Assembly (NCBI GenBank): GCA_037176885.1
Contig: JAWWNJ010000189.1
Span: 248,001 to 312,000 of the forward strand
Source of the DNA: Favolaschia claudopus
Lineage: Eukaryota > Basidiomycota > Agaricomycetes > Agaricales > Mycenaceae
DNA length: 64,000 bases
Reading direction: 5' to 3'
The position numbers and the translations under genes are program-made. A model generated the notes under the pieces. It had not been told where the DNA came from and did not search any database. It saw only the letters and a program-made list of their open reading frames with translations. Position 1 is the first letter of the stretch, and each line of letters begins with the position of its first letter. Positions 54,804 through 64,000 of this stretch are shown here, one piece after another.

Positions 54804-56105
54804 CTAAATCGTGTAGTCCGTTCCGGCATCTGAGACGTTCGCGGGATCTTCGGCAAGAGAGACACTCTCCAACGCCGCCTCGATTTCTTCGACTGTATGA
54901 GTGACCGACGCACCAGTCGAGGCCGACTTTTTCTTCTTTTTCTTCTTCTTCTTAGTCGGGCTGGACGCAGGGCTAGAGTTGGTAGAAACGGAAGGGGAGT
55001 TCTGTGCATGTGCAAGAGCAGCTTGCTCCTCACGAAAAGCAAGGCTAGCAACGAGAGCTGGAGGCGGATGGGGTTGGCAGTAGGCAGCGGCAAATGCCTC
55101 AGTGACTTCCGGGGACAAGGTATCCATGTTGATCTCATTGGGGAGGTCAAGCATGGCGGAGAAAGCGTGTTCGCCAGCGGCGGCAAAGCCAACAGTTTCC
55201 GAGTCCGATTCCGCAGCAACCTGGGCGTTGTCCTCGCGTTTACGAAGAATACGACGGCGTACATCGTCGGGCATGATTGAAATGCAGAATTGGGCAAAAT
55301 GACCGGGAAGACCGCATCTATAGCAGACGTCGGTGCGATTCTTCGTGTTGGTCCAGTCAAATTTGTCGTTAGAGGTAGAATGCGAGTGGGAGTGGGAATA
55401 GGGTTTTCCGGATGAGGTACGCTGGGTCCGATTGCGAGCGAGATGAGCTTCAGCGACAATATCTTCACCCCCGTGATTCGGATTATAGGCTGCGAAGGTG
55501 TTCCGAGCAGCCTGGATAAGCGAATCAGAACGCTGAAGATCAGAGCGTTCCCAAGCATTAATGGCGTTGATCATGGATTGGACATCACGCTGGGGGGACT
55601 CGTGCTGCAGGATAGTAATGATGGGTGAATACGCAGAGGAAAGACCGCTCAGGATTTTATCCTGAACCATGTGAGCCGGCAGGGTCGCAGCAATGGCGGT
55701 GAGACGGTTCTCGGCAGTGACGACGGCCTGGAGAAACGTATCGGCGGGCTGCATGACATTGTGGGAGACCCCATGGAACTTGGACATCAAGGTGGAGCGA
55801 GTAGCGGGATCGGCGGTGGTGTAGTACGAATCCAAAGTGGCCCAAAGCAAACGACCGTTAACGCCAAGGCTGGCATTATTGATCTTTTCCTTCACGCTCT
55901 GGCTCAGGGTGAGATAGAGCATCCCATGAGCTTTAGCATTATTTTGGGACCAAGTGCGCATTTGTACGGCACCGTTTGGAACATTAACCAGGGGATCGAC
56001 CGCATCCCAAAGACCTTCAGTCAACAACAAAGACGAGGCATCAGCCTTCCAAGTCCAAAAATTCTCCGCTCCTTCAAGTTTTGAGATATCCGATGGTTTA
56101 ACCAT
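54804..56105 (-). CDS. copia-type Gag with UBN2-like region and CCHC zinc knuckle, intact
   Basis: This is the sole gene of element C, 433 aa, and would form particles and bind the element RNA. I chose the ATG at 56105 (MVKPSDISKLEGAENFWTWK), since the Gag N-terminal pattern (ENFWTWKADASSLLL) begins there; an in-frame ATG further upstream at 56195 adds an unrelated leader. The UBN2-like region covers about residues 40-190 (TADPATRSTLMSKFHGVSHN; LQAVVTAENRLTAIAATLPA). A CCHC knuckle (CYRCGLPGHFAQFC) lies near residue 270. The C-terminus has an alanine/proline-rich stretch and a run of nine or more lysines, then an acidic tail. The frame is open to 54804 without a defect. Confidence 0.85.
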   Translation of the reverse strand: MVKPSDISKLEGAENFWTWKADASSLLLTEGLWDAVDPLVNVPNGAVQMRTWSQNNAKAHGMLYLTLSQSVKEKINNASLGVNGRLLWATLDSYYTTADPATRSTLMSKFHGVSHNVMQPADTFLQAVVTAENRLTAIAATLPAHMVQDKILSGLSSAYSPIITILQHESPQRDVQSMINAINAWERSDLQRSDSLIQAARNTFAAYNPNHGGEDIVAEAHLARNRTQRTSSGKPYSHSHSHSTSNDKFDWTNTKNRTDVCYRCGLPGHFAQFCISIMPDDVRRRILRKREDNAQVAAESDSETVGFAAAGEHAFSAMLDLPNEINMDTLSPEVTEAFAAAYCQPHPPPALVASLAFREEQAALAHAQNSPSVSTNSSPASSPTKKKKKKKKKSASTGASVTHTVEEIEAALESVSLAEDPANVSDAGTDYTI

Positions 56106-56244
56106 GGTCGACGCGAATCCGAGATGCAGTGAAAGATAGACAAAGAGATTGGTGCGAAAAACCGGGTGCTGATCGTGACAGCGAGCAATTAACAAGAAGT
56201 CCTGGATAGATCTTCAAAAGGTAGCGAGCTATAGGCCCATAACC

Positions 56245-56400
56245 TGTTGGATATCGACTCCGGGGCAGCGACGCGCAGAGGCGGGATGAGTGCAAAAGAC
56301 AAAAGAATCGATGATTTTGCGTGACTAATTTACATGAGGCTACCGCGTGTTGAACGCGGATCTACGGACCGTCTCGGCTGGACGCCAACACACTTCAACA
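56245..56400 (-). repeat. 5' LTR of element C
   Basis: 156 bp, indistinguishable by eye from 54609-54764. GGCCCATAACC immediately left of it on the plus strand is the primer-binding region. Confidence 0.85.
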
Positions 56401-56677
56401 GCGTGTGCCGGAGATGCGTAAAATGTTGCTGCAGACGATGGAAGAGCCATGGGCAGGAGGGACGAGGACGGGTTACTTTGAATGGTTTCTTACTCATCTC
56501 AGCACTTGGAGCGAAGCTTCGCCTCTGCAGAAGGAATTCGCTCTGCTTTCAAGGATTACTTCGCCCTCTTGTCTTACATCATCAAGTATACTCAAGATTC
56601 CACGGTTGGGCCACTGGATTATTGTGGTATCGTCCGGGTCGTGGCGAAGATGTGTATGTGTTCTCTCGCTTCACTGT

Positions 56678-56884
56678 TATAGAACAGGTTATGGTTCACA
56701 CAAGATTGAGCCCAGGCAGGTATATTCGAGGCGCGAGAGAGCGACGAGATGGGGGTGCGAGAGCTACAGGAAATCGGTACGTACGACACAATATAAGGAA
56801 TATGCAAAGGGACGGATAGGGGGGGTGTAGCGAGGAAACGGACAGATAGGGAAGGCGGCGCGTGATGGTCTCACGCCTTCAACA
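56678..56884 (-). repeat. 3' LTR of element B
   Basis: 207 bp, TATAGAACAGGTTATGG to CTCACGCCTTCAACA on the plus strand, with no difference noticed from 58007-58213. Confidence 0.75.
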
Positions 56885-57007
56885 CTCCCACTGACCAACG
56901 CGCGCCGCGTACTCGACATTAGCGATAGGTAACAAGAAATAATAACAAGAAATGAAGTCCAACAATCATGACGGCTCCCACTGGAGCGATGGCGGGGGAG
57001 AGAAAAA

Positions 57008-57801
57008 TCAGAATTGGTATGTGTCGACGACAGCTGCGGTGGTGGTGTCGCGTCCGGGGATAGGAACGAGAGGGCCGGGCTCGGGGCATTCGTTCTGGTA
57101 ATGACCGAGTTTCCTGCATTTGAAGCACGTAATGCGGGAACGGTCGCGGTATGTGCGGGCGGTGAGCGCAGAAGCGGGGAGGTCCGAGTCGAGGGTAACA
57201 GAAAGCTCAGCTTCCTGACGCGTTTCTTCGTTGAGCAAGCGGCCGATAACGAATTCCAGCTCGTCATGCTGGGGGTGAGAGTCGAGGGAGATAATGAGGG
57301 TGTTGTACGAAGCGGGGAGGGACATGAGAAGTGTCGCAATAATCTGCGCATCCGACGGCTTGTCCTCGTAGAGGCGTTCGAGTTTCTCCGCATGGGCTCG
57401 GACGGAAGCGATGTAAGCGCGCATGCTCGAAAGACCGTCAGGCTTACGAAGGCTGTAGAATTTCCTCCACATTGCAACAACACCACCCAGCCCAGTGCTG
57501 AGATGCATCTCCTCCAACCGGTCCCACATCCCCTTCGGATCCTCCTCAATGCCCGAACGTGAGCGAATTGGGACGGATCGAGTCGGCCAATAATCGTCGC
57601 AGTCGCCAGATCCCGCCTCGTAGTCCAGGCCTTCACGGCCTTCGAGTTGTCGCTACCGAGCGGCCTCGTCTCGTCTCCCAAAACGATGGGTAACACAGTC
57701 CGGCGCCGCAACTCGGCCCGGGTCTCAAACTGCCAGTCGTCGAACGAGACGTCGTCCGACAGCCGGGTTCCATTCTTCGCATCAAGAGCCTTCGAATCCA
57801 T
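57008..57801 (-). pseudogene. copia-type Gag (UBN2-like, CCHC) with a 1-nt frameshift
   Basis: The likely ATG is at 57801 (MDSKALDAKNGTRLSDDVSF). The N-terminal frame (FDDWQFETRAELRRRTVLPI) runs to about 57551, where one base appears to be missing (in CGGGCATTGAGGAGG). The family pattern then continues in the next frame: MWDRLEEMHLSTGLGG, MWRKFYSLRKPDGLSSMRAY and ASYNTLIISLDSHPQHDELE. The zinc knuckle is CFKCRKLGHYQNEC, followed by a short tail and a stop at 57008. The intact form would be about 264 aa. No pol follows. Confidence 0.8.
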
Positions 57802-58006
57802 CGCAGAAGGCAGTACAATCGGTCGGGGCACCTAACGCAGGCGCACGTTCGTTCGGGTTCGGGTTCGGTCGGTCAGTTGCCTACGCAGGCACGGTGGTCG
57901 GTCGTCAAGAAGACGGGCAGTGGGGAGCGGTGAAACGAGGATAGGGGCAGATGAAGCGGCGAAGAGGAGATATTAGAAGCAGAGGAGGGGCGCGGGGCCC
58001 ATAACC

Positions 58007-58213
58007 TATAGAACAGGTTATGGTTCACACAAGATTGAGCCCAGGCAGGTATATTCGAGGCGCGAGAGAGCGACGAGATGGGGGTGCGAGAGCTACAGGA
58101 AATCGGTACGTACGACACAATATAAGGAATATGCAAAGGGACGGATAGGGGGGGTGTAGCGAGGAAACGGACAGATAGGGAAGGCGGCGCGTGATGGTCT
58201 CACGCCTTCAACA
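58007..58213 (-). repeat. shared LTR between two tandem copies of element B
   Basis: It matches 56678-56884 over its full length. It is followed on its right by gag 3'-end sequence (58214 to about 58412), as the left copy is. Confidence 0.75.
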
Positions 58214-58496
58214 CTCCCACTGACCAACGCGCGCCGCGTACTCGACATTAGCGATAGGTAACAAGAAATAATAACAAGAAATGAAGTCCAACAATCATGA
58301 CGGCTCCCACTGGAGCGATGGCGGGGGAGAGAAAAATCAGAATTGGTATGTGTCGACGACAGCTGCGGTGGTGGTGTCGCGTCCGGGGATAGGAACGAGA
58401 GGGCCGGGCTCACATCTTGACATTGACCCCGTGATTTTCTGTCAAAAGTCACGCGACTGATGGCCTGGCCCTCTTTTCAAGTACGTACTACAAGCT

Positions 58497-58660
58497 TAAG
58501 CACCCCGCCTTCGGCAGGGCCGGCTCGCGCTCGCGTCCCTACCTACGGGGGGTACACAGCTTGTCGGGGTTAGGCCCCAAACCCCGCGTGTTTTTCTGCT
58601 GGATTGTGTGCCCTCGGCGCCGCACTACCGCTCGCTGCACTCGCGGTGCGCGGCGCCTCG
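58497..58660 (-). repeat. inverted copy of the GC-rich repeat at 46501-46680
   Basis: CCGCCTTCGGCAGGGCCGGC, CAAACCCCGCGTG and GCCGCACTACCGCTCGCTGC are the reverse complement of the 46.5-kb words. The A run is reduced to about five bases here. Confidence 0.6.
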
Positions 58661-59020
58661 GGAAGGTTCGTGGGAACCAGGAGCAACATCTCGACAGCGG
58701 GAACTTCTCCATTCCGAGGGTGATGGTAAAACGGTCGAGATTCCCACGGTGGGTTATTGTTTTCCCTTCTCCAAGGGGAAATCCCTCGGCCGGGAAAACA
58801 CGTTTTCGGCACCCAGAAAAGCCTCGGAATGACCGATTTTTTCTTCGACTCCCCTCTCAATTTTCAAATCACGGGGGATTTCCTTTCTGGGAACGGCCAA
58901 AAAAAAACTTGACGTTCTCATTAGTTTCCGGATCGGCTGTAGAATAAGTATGTATAGTCTTTTCTTTTGCAATACCCTTTACACAAAGGCTTCGGAGGCT
59001 CGGACCTCTGGGCATAAAGA
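58661..59020. other. no gene; words related to the 38849-41213 element
   Basis: CCATTCCGAGGGTGATGG and GGAATGACCGATTTTTTC recall the terminal arms of the large inverted-repeat element, but no complete arm can be aligned. Confidence 0.4.
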
Positions 59021-59023
59021 GTA

Positions 59024-59257
59024 CTGTACTATTTCAACCTTAGATTCACCGGGTGTGACATGTTATTGTTTAGATTCAACTTTCAGATGATTCATCATTG
59101 ATGGAATTCCCATTTTGGGCGATTTTTCGCGTTTTGCCGATGAATTTTGATGGGAAAATGGCCCAAAACTAGCCTGTTACTCGTTACGAATTTTAAATAG
59201 CTTCAATTCAGAGGCCGCTGTGACGCGTTACTTGAATCTACGGTTGTAATAATACAG
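59024..59257. mobile_element. 234-bp MITE, ends CTGTACTATTTCAACC
   Basis: The left CTGTACTATTTCAACCTTAG and right CTACGGTTGTAATAATACAG form inverted ends with a few mismatches, flanked by TA (59022-59023, 59258-59259). It shares subterminal GTTACTTGAATC and GTGTGACATGTTATT with the 390-bp element at 17193-17582. Confidence 0.75.
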
Positions 59258-59259
59258 TA

Positions 59260-60135
59260 TTTAGAAGTGTACACAAAGTATTTACTGTGCCCAAAATGCC
59301 AATTGAAGAAGGCCGCTACCCGAAACGGAAACGTTATACACTTATATATGAAAAGAAAGCCGATGCTGGTTATAGGCTTATTCCAGGAATTTCAGGGGCG
59401 GTGCGCGTGCCCAAGGTATCATCGGTTTGTGTCGTTCAGCAGCCTCAGCTAAGGGAATTTGTACATAGGACGTGGCAAGGGGTGGTAGAAAGAAGAGGGC
59501 CATACAAAAAACCAAGGCTAAGTCTAAGACAACGATAGAAGAGGGCCCGTCAACACAAATTGTCGTCAAAGAGTATCCTGGAGTCCGAGAAGTCAAAAAA
59601 AGTGGGTTCTCGCTGTTGCCGCGATACAGACGGTTCATGTGCATACGTACTAGCCCTGGCAATCACAGCTGCAATGATATCCCCAAAGCCAGTTCCGGAT
59701 GAGGTTGGTCTGAGGAGACCCTTTCCGTTAGTTCGGAATGTGTGAGCGTGAGCATAGTTGATATTCCACGGGAGACACACATGTCAAGCAGACCTGGGAA
59801 CGAGAACACTTGCTCGTTGGTGAGAGGCCGTCACAGTGTGCGACCGGAATAACTGATTAGATCTCAGACCTGTTGTGTAACAGCCGGAGCTGTGAGATTC
59901 ACGATCCACAACGAAGCGTTTGTCATTGCGGAGGGAGGCACGGCGGTGATTCCTCGAGGTTGTCGGCCACAAATACTTTTATACACGGATCATCGTGGGC
60001 TGACTTTTTGAGTAGGGAATATTATAGGCTCGAAACAGTTTCGGAGACTCCATCAAGAATCCATATTTCTCGATTTTCTTACAGGGAGGAAGAGCCTGAC
60101 TAAGCCAGGAATGCGAAGAAGATGAATGGCTCGAG
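59260..60135. other. no supportable gene
   Basis: Basic 83-codon frame at 59287-59538 (MPKMPIEEGRYPKRKRYTLI) has no recognised domain. The rest shows no element structure. Confidence 0.35.
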
Positions 60136-60138
60136 GTA

Positions 60139-60475
60139 CAGTGGCGGCAAAAAATACTTGCCGTCACTTTGTCGCGAGTCACAGACCATGGAATCGGCCA
60201 AAATAAAATTTACACTCACTTTTGATTGTATGCCAATAAATTGACTCCATCTTCCAAAATAGGAAAATTCGGATCAGCAGATTTGACCCACAGTCAAGAT
60301 CTGTGAAGATAGTCTGAAAGTGGAACCCAGCTCGCACCTTAGTTGAATCCAATTGACCCCCTTTTGAGCTCGCAATGGCCAGTCGAAGTCGACCATTTTT
60401 GCCATTTTTGCTCAATTTTTGACGTCAACTTCAACCAACCATTGCGAACTCAAAACAGGGTCAATTGTGTTCAAC
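60139..60475. mobile_element. CAGTGGCGGC-type Tc1/mariner-like end with nested 134-bp MITE
   Basis: It begins TA-CAGTGGCGGCAAAAAATAC, like the ends at 37332 and 49036. At 60342-60475 a smaller element has inverted ends GTTGAATCCAATTGACCC and GGGTCAATTGTGTTCAAC flanked by TA (60340-60341, 60476-60477), with TTTTGAGCTCGCAATGG words pairing inward. Whether the larger element's other end is lost or is shared is unresolved. Confidence 0.55.
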
Positions 60476-60635
60476 TAAAGTAGTGATACGCGGGTGTTTG
60501 GTTCATGTTGGAAACACGGCAATCCCCGGGAGATTGATGATTTGAGCGCGCGGAGCAGAGGGATCACAGAACATTCAGAACTCGTTGTTGTTGCGGTGAA
60601 AGTAATTTTGTCGAGGTATTGGGACGCGGTCCCGC

Positions 60636-61117
60636 TAGTGTGGGGGGCAGAATTGTTTTGGATCGATTGCGCCAGGCAGTTTGCCAGAATGGCAGGCAGA
60701 ATGTGGGCAGAATTTGGCACAATTAGGCAGAATTGATTTTGAAATCTAATTGTTTGCAGTGTTTCTAAGGTTTTGGTGCTATCCTTCCACGAGAGTAGTG
60801 ATATTACACCTTGAATTGTGCCCCGGCGCAGGTACTTGCTCTATATTGTCCTCAATAATGGTTCCAAGCTGATCAAAATGACAAAAACAAGCTGTAAAAA
60901 CATGAATAATGTCTATGTATTAATATTGTATACTATTTGAGACTTGGAAATGACTTGAACAGGGGCCTTTGAACAAATAAAAGCATTTCCCTGGTCAGCT
61001 TTTAATTATTGTTCAGACATTGTGCCACATTCTGCCGGCCCAATAGCGATTGCGCCATTCTGCCTGCCGTTCTGTCGGGTCAAATGGCAGAATGGCAGGA
61101 TTCTGCCAACAGCTTTA
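60636..61117. mobile_element. 482-bp hAT-type MITE with 8-bp duplication and GGCAGAAT repeats
   Basis: The 8-bp direct repeat GGTCCCGC flanks it exactly (60628-60635, 61118-61125). The ends are TAGTGTGGGGGGCAGAAT and, inverted, TAAAGCTGTTGGCAGAAT. The words GGCAGAAT and TGCCAGAATGGCAG recur many times in both orientations near the ends. No ORF. On excision, the flanks rejoin an open minus-strand frame of unknown identity (YNQCKGGTASQYLDKITF). Confidence 0.75.
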
Positions 61118-61589
61118 GGTCCCGCCTTTACATTGGTTGTATTCGACCGTGAATGCTCCATCGTGATTGCTTTCGGTACTATTTGTCTTCCAAAAAGATC
61201 CGCAGTGCGATGTGCTCTTCTCCTTGATTCCGTGCCCCATATTTCGTGGCATTACTCTCTTCATCACTTGTATTGATGAAATTCCAGACAGATTATAGTG
61301 CAAGAAACAATTGTATTATTTAATTTTGTCTCATACAGTACATAGTACAGAGGAGATCTACGGCGTCGCGACTTATGCATTGAGGTTGAAAGATACGGGT
61401 CGCGGGGAATTGAAGTGTGCGAGGCAGAGGGGTGGGGGTAAGCAGCGATGATGAAAGTGCGAGGAGAGTCGGCGGGTCGCGCGCTTGTCCAGAGCGGTCT
61501 TTGATCCCATCACAGTTATACCAATGTACTCGTTCCACTGCCAGTCCGGTGACTCCGGTCTATCTCATGCCTGCTGTACGCCAAAGTGA

Positions 61590-62320
61590 CAAGTCGCCCC
61601 TCTCAAGCATTTCCTGATGAAGAGCTGAAAGCTCCTGCGTGGGCACCAACCAATATCCAGGATCCCGACAAAGACGAGGTTGTTTGGGCACTGTTCAAGG
61701 AACGTGTCGCGGGTTCGTGTCAGTTTTCTGGCATTCCAGGTAAACACAAACAACAGGTTGCGACCTTTCTTCCTCTGAGTCTCTACGGAGGCGGTTCGGT
61801 CTGGCTCACGTGCTGGAACAATGTGATCTGGGTGAGTGCATCGTGTGTCAAGCAACTTGAACTCGCGCATGGATTTAGGGAATACCTCTGCTCCTGGGAA
61901 ATTTGACCAGCTTGCGCACTGGAATCTCCAAAACACGAGAAGCTCCGGCGAGGATTTGACCGCTCCCTCCGCAAATTGGGGGAATCGGGATGCCAACCTA
62001 TATCTGAACTACCCCGTTCGATTAATGTCGTGCCGGAGAATGGTCGAGCAACGGAGTGCTTGCAACTGGATCAAAAGGAAACGCTCGACCTGGCTAATAG
62101 CATCATCGAATCTGTGTGCTCTTCTGTTGTGTGTACATATATCCTTAGCATCTTAATTTCAGGCAGATAGCGCGTGGCACTCGGATCATTGACCAAGGCC
62201 TTGCCACGCAGGATCTTGCTCAGAGTACAGGCTCCGGCACCGGCCTGGTGTCCGATTCGACTCCACCAAAAAACAGCCTTAGACGGAGTCCTAACCTCTG
62301 TGCTGCTCTGTGCGATGATT
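61590..62320 (+). pseudogene. unknown multi-exon coding remnant
   Basis: Protein-like plus-strand segments are KAPAWAPTNIQDPDKDEVVW with ALFKERVAGS (61630-61720), LRRRFGLAHVLEQCDL (about 61785-61830), then, after a likely GTGAGT intron, ALESPKHEKLRRGFDRSLRK and INVVPENGRATECLQLDQKE. A second GTGTGTACAT...TTTCAG intron follows (about 62128-62161), then QIARGTRIIDQGLATQDLAQ and a stop near 62317. The segments switch frame between about 61720 and 61770 without a clean intron, so the gene may be broken. I do not recognise the family. It could be a host gene fragment. Confidence 0.35.
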
Positions 62321-62512
62321 GAGCCACGACCCAGACACTATCCCAACCGCCTCCGAAGGGCAGAAGATTCCACGAGCCCGGTCAAAATACGACGGAAGCT
62401 TCGTAACATGCCAGCTCGTTTCCGGCGCAAGCGATTAGTATACTCTATATATACCCATGAAGCCATATCGTGGGACAATTGAGTGCGCATGGCATAAGTA
62501 TGCACACTCGAT

Positions 62513-62541
62513 ATTCCAACAGGTGCTGCACCTGTTGGAAT
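62513..62541. repeat. 29-nt perfect palindrome
   Basis: ATTCCAACAGGTGC and GCACCTGTTGGAAT are perfect reverse complements around a single T. It lies in otherwise unremarkable DNA, about 220 bp after the coding remnant, and could be a small hairpin or the centre of a foldback. Confidence 0.6.
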
Positions 62542-64000
62542 TGTTAGAAGGACTTGAGAAGGACGATATTATTCATATCTCATGTGTCATCCCTACATGT
62601 AAGTACTCGGCCCTGTCGTACTGGTATATATTGATCCCTTCTTCCCCTTCTACCACCATCTCAACAGGTTATGGGCCTGGCGATTTTTTAATTTTACTCT
62701 GCTATTCTTGCTGCGCGCGACAATTTTTTTTGGATTCACTCGAGTGTCCTAAAATGGAATGTATGGGAAAAAGCTTAAGACGACGAATGACTGAGAGTGA
62801 CTGGGTAGGCTGTACCCTGCTGTAGCTGGCTGTGCCGTGGCAGTACTTCAGCAATACCCAGACAGCACCGGAACCGACGCGTCTCCTACAACAGATCCAA
62901 GTGATATCAAAGTGATATTAATAATATGCATATGCGTTGAACTGCTCGCGATCAATTTTGATGGCCCGATCAGGCATATAATGATGAAGTCCTTGATCCG
63001 TAGATGATGTTCAAAAGTTGTTTCGGGAGAAAATGTGGGCCCATTGTTGAGCTAGAGCTGCGTCAAGTTGGCCAAAAATGGTCAAAAATGGCCAAAATAG
63101 CCAAAATCAAGAAAAAATGGCCGACTTTCAGGGCGTATAACTCAGTAGCCGCGGTAGCAATCAATCCAAATTGACTTTTGAATCAGTCAGTACAGTGACG
63201 GCCAAGGGGTGTCAGATCTCTGGATCGGGCATACATCAACCGTCGCGTTTTGGTCACGTTTTCCTTACGTTCTGACGTCGAAACCGACCAAGTCCGAAGA
63301 ATCGGACTCCTTCGGGCAGCTCGTAACACTTCCTGCACCGCGATATAGAGATTGCTGCTTCAAAAGAAATGGCTAGGGTGTATATTTTACTCCATCTCAC
63401 AACCTCCCATGAGTATCCATACCCAGAGGTAATAAATACAGTGTATAAAAGCAATATTGATGGCTCTCGGATGCACATTTGATGGCCCATCAAAAAATCA
63501 TCACGACAAATTGGAAATCACTCATTTTGAAGAGTGCAGTCTCTGAGAGTGGATCATCATTTTTTGATGGAATCGATCACTGCATCATGCGTCTTGGAGG
63601 CACTCAGAGAACCAAGGCAAGTTGAATTGTCCCCAAATTAAGGCCTAGCAAGCAGGAATTGCAAAAAACCGAGCGCTAAAGACTTAATCGGATTACGAGT
63701 ATTAATGGTGTCGCTGTTTTTTCCCGTTTCTGGACGCTGGATGAACACCCTTGCCCAAATCAAAAGTGCTAGGCAGTCTAGAATGACCACGCGCATATTC
63801 TTAGTACGGTGATTTGATTGATAAATTGTGATGCGCGATCAAATGTCCGAAAAAGGCAAAACACCCAAAATTCAGCTTGCCGTGGGATGTTTTCCATCAA
63901 ACTTCAAATCGGCCAAATTGTAGCCCTGAAGGAGTAGACAGGCCTGGCACTTTGAATTATCCAAAAATGTACATGCAATACCGAGATATATGGACTTCAA
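62542..64000. other. no supportable gene
   Basis: Repeated words GGCCAAAAATGG near 63070-63120 and an inverted pair CCATCAAAAAATCAT / ATCATTTTTTGATGG (63489-63575) occur. No domain-bearing ORF or defined element could be set out. Confidence 0.4.

Larger units (their letters stand above)
54609..56400 (-). mobile_element. gag-only LTR retrotransposon C (TR-GAG-like, copia type)
   Basis: Two 156-bp LTRs that look identical (54609-54764 and 56245-56400) bound a 1,792-bp minus-strand element. The 5-bp duplication GCGTG is perfect (54604-54608 and 56401-56405), so both ends are certain. GGTTATGGGCC follows the 5' LTR as primer-binding site and a G-rich tract (GCGGGGGTG) precedes the 3' LTR. Only gag is encoded. 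Identical LTRs and an intact duplication mean a recent insertion, which must have used pol proteins supplied in trans. Confidence 0.9.
56678..58412 (-). mobile_element. gag-only LTR retrotransposon B, tandem LTR arrangement
   Basis: 207-bp LTRs lie at 56678-56884 and 58007-58213, and the block 56678 to about 57084 recurs as 58007 to about 58412. The right LTR is therefore both the 5' LTR of the complete copy and the 3' LTR of a second, truncated copy that keeps only the end of gag. GGTTATGGGCC next to the right LTR is the primer-binding site. LTR termini on the minus strand are TGTTGAAGG and CTATA instead of CA. Its gag is frameshifted. Confidence 0.8.

Overview
The window looks like transposon-dense, gene-poor DNA of a filamentous basidiomycete, probably an Agaricomycete. 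The coding regions are split by very short GT-AG introns (about 41-57 nt). The recognisable proteins are transposases, integrases and retrotransposon Gag proteins of types common in Agaricomycetes. There are no bacterial-style operons, no rRNA genes and no convincing intact tRNA. I found no complete conserved housekeeping gene; a few multi-exon coding remnants (about 28.1-29.7, 31.6-33.0, 43.7-44.5 and 61.6-62.3 kb) may be old host genes or unrecognised element genes. The species cannot be named from this window.

Layout. 0-14.5 kb: two almost identical 1,238-bp copies of the 3' end of an LTR retrotransposon (969-2206 and 13211-14448). Between them lies an array of stem-loops that share an AGCGC / GCTGC core (2.25-6.7 kb, resuming at 11.5-12.95 kb), a purine-skewed tract (7.5-11.2 kb) and a roughly 52-bp minisatellite (9.9-10.6 kb). 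14.6-22 kb: nested short inverted-repeat elements (MITEs), mostly with TA target duplications. 23.1-26.0 kb: a complete pogo-like DNA transposon whose exact unoccupied target sequence survives at 49.3-49.5 kb. 26.9-33 kb: remnants of a Harbinger left end, MITEs and broken hypothetical genes. 33.4-36.2 kb: an integrase-core pseudogene next to the C-terminus of a Crypton-like tyrosine recombinase. 36.4-38.5, 54.6-56.4 and 56.7-58.4 kb: three small LTR elements that carry only gag and no pol (TR-GAG-like). 38.8-43.7 kb: large inverted-repeat elements, a hAT-type MITE with an 8-bp duplication, a perfect 345-bp tandem duplication and an element with 121-bp perfect terminal repeats. 44.9-49 kb: more copies of the first LTR family. 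50.8-54.2 kb: a Harbinger transposon with transposase and a convergent partner ORF, damaged by later DNA transposons. 59-62.5 kb: MITEs and a hypothetical multi-exon remnant.

How the parts relate. Many insertions are nested, which gives a relative chronology: the Harbinger transposase carries a 618-bp TA-flanked MITE and, 85 bp upstream, a TA-CTG-TA scar that looks like an excision footprint; a gag gene carries a 369-bp MITE; an LTR is split by an 884-bp MITE; and one MITE sits inside another. Autonomous-looking coding capacity is limited to the pogo transposase. The other transposases are frameshifted, interrupted or truncated. The most unusual signal is the stem-loop family with co-varying stems at 2.25-6.7 and 11.5-12.95 kb, which I cannot assign to a known element.
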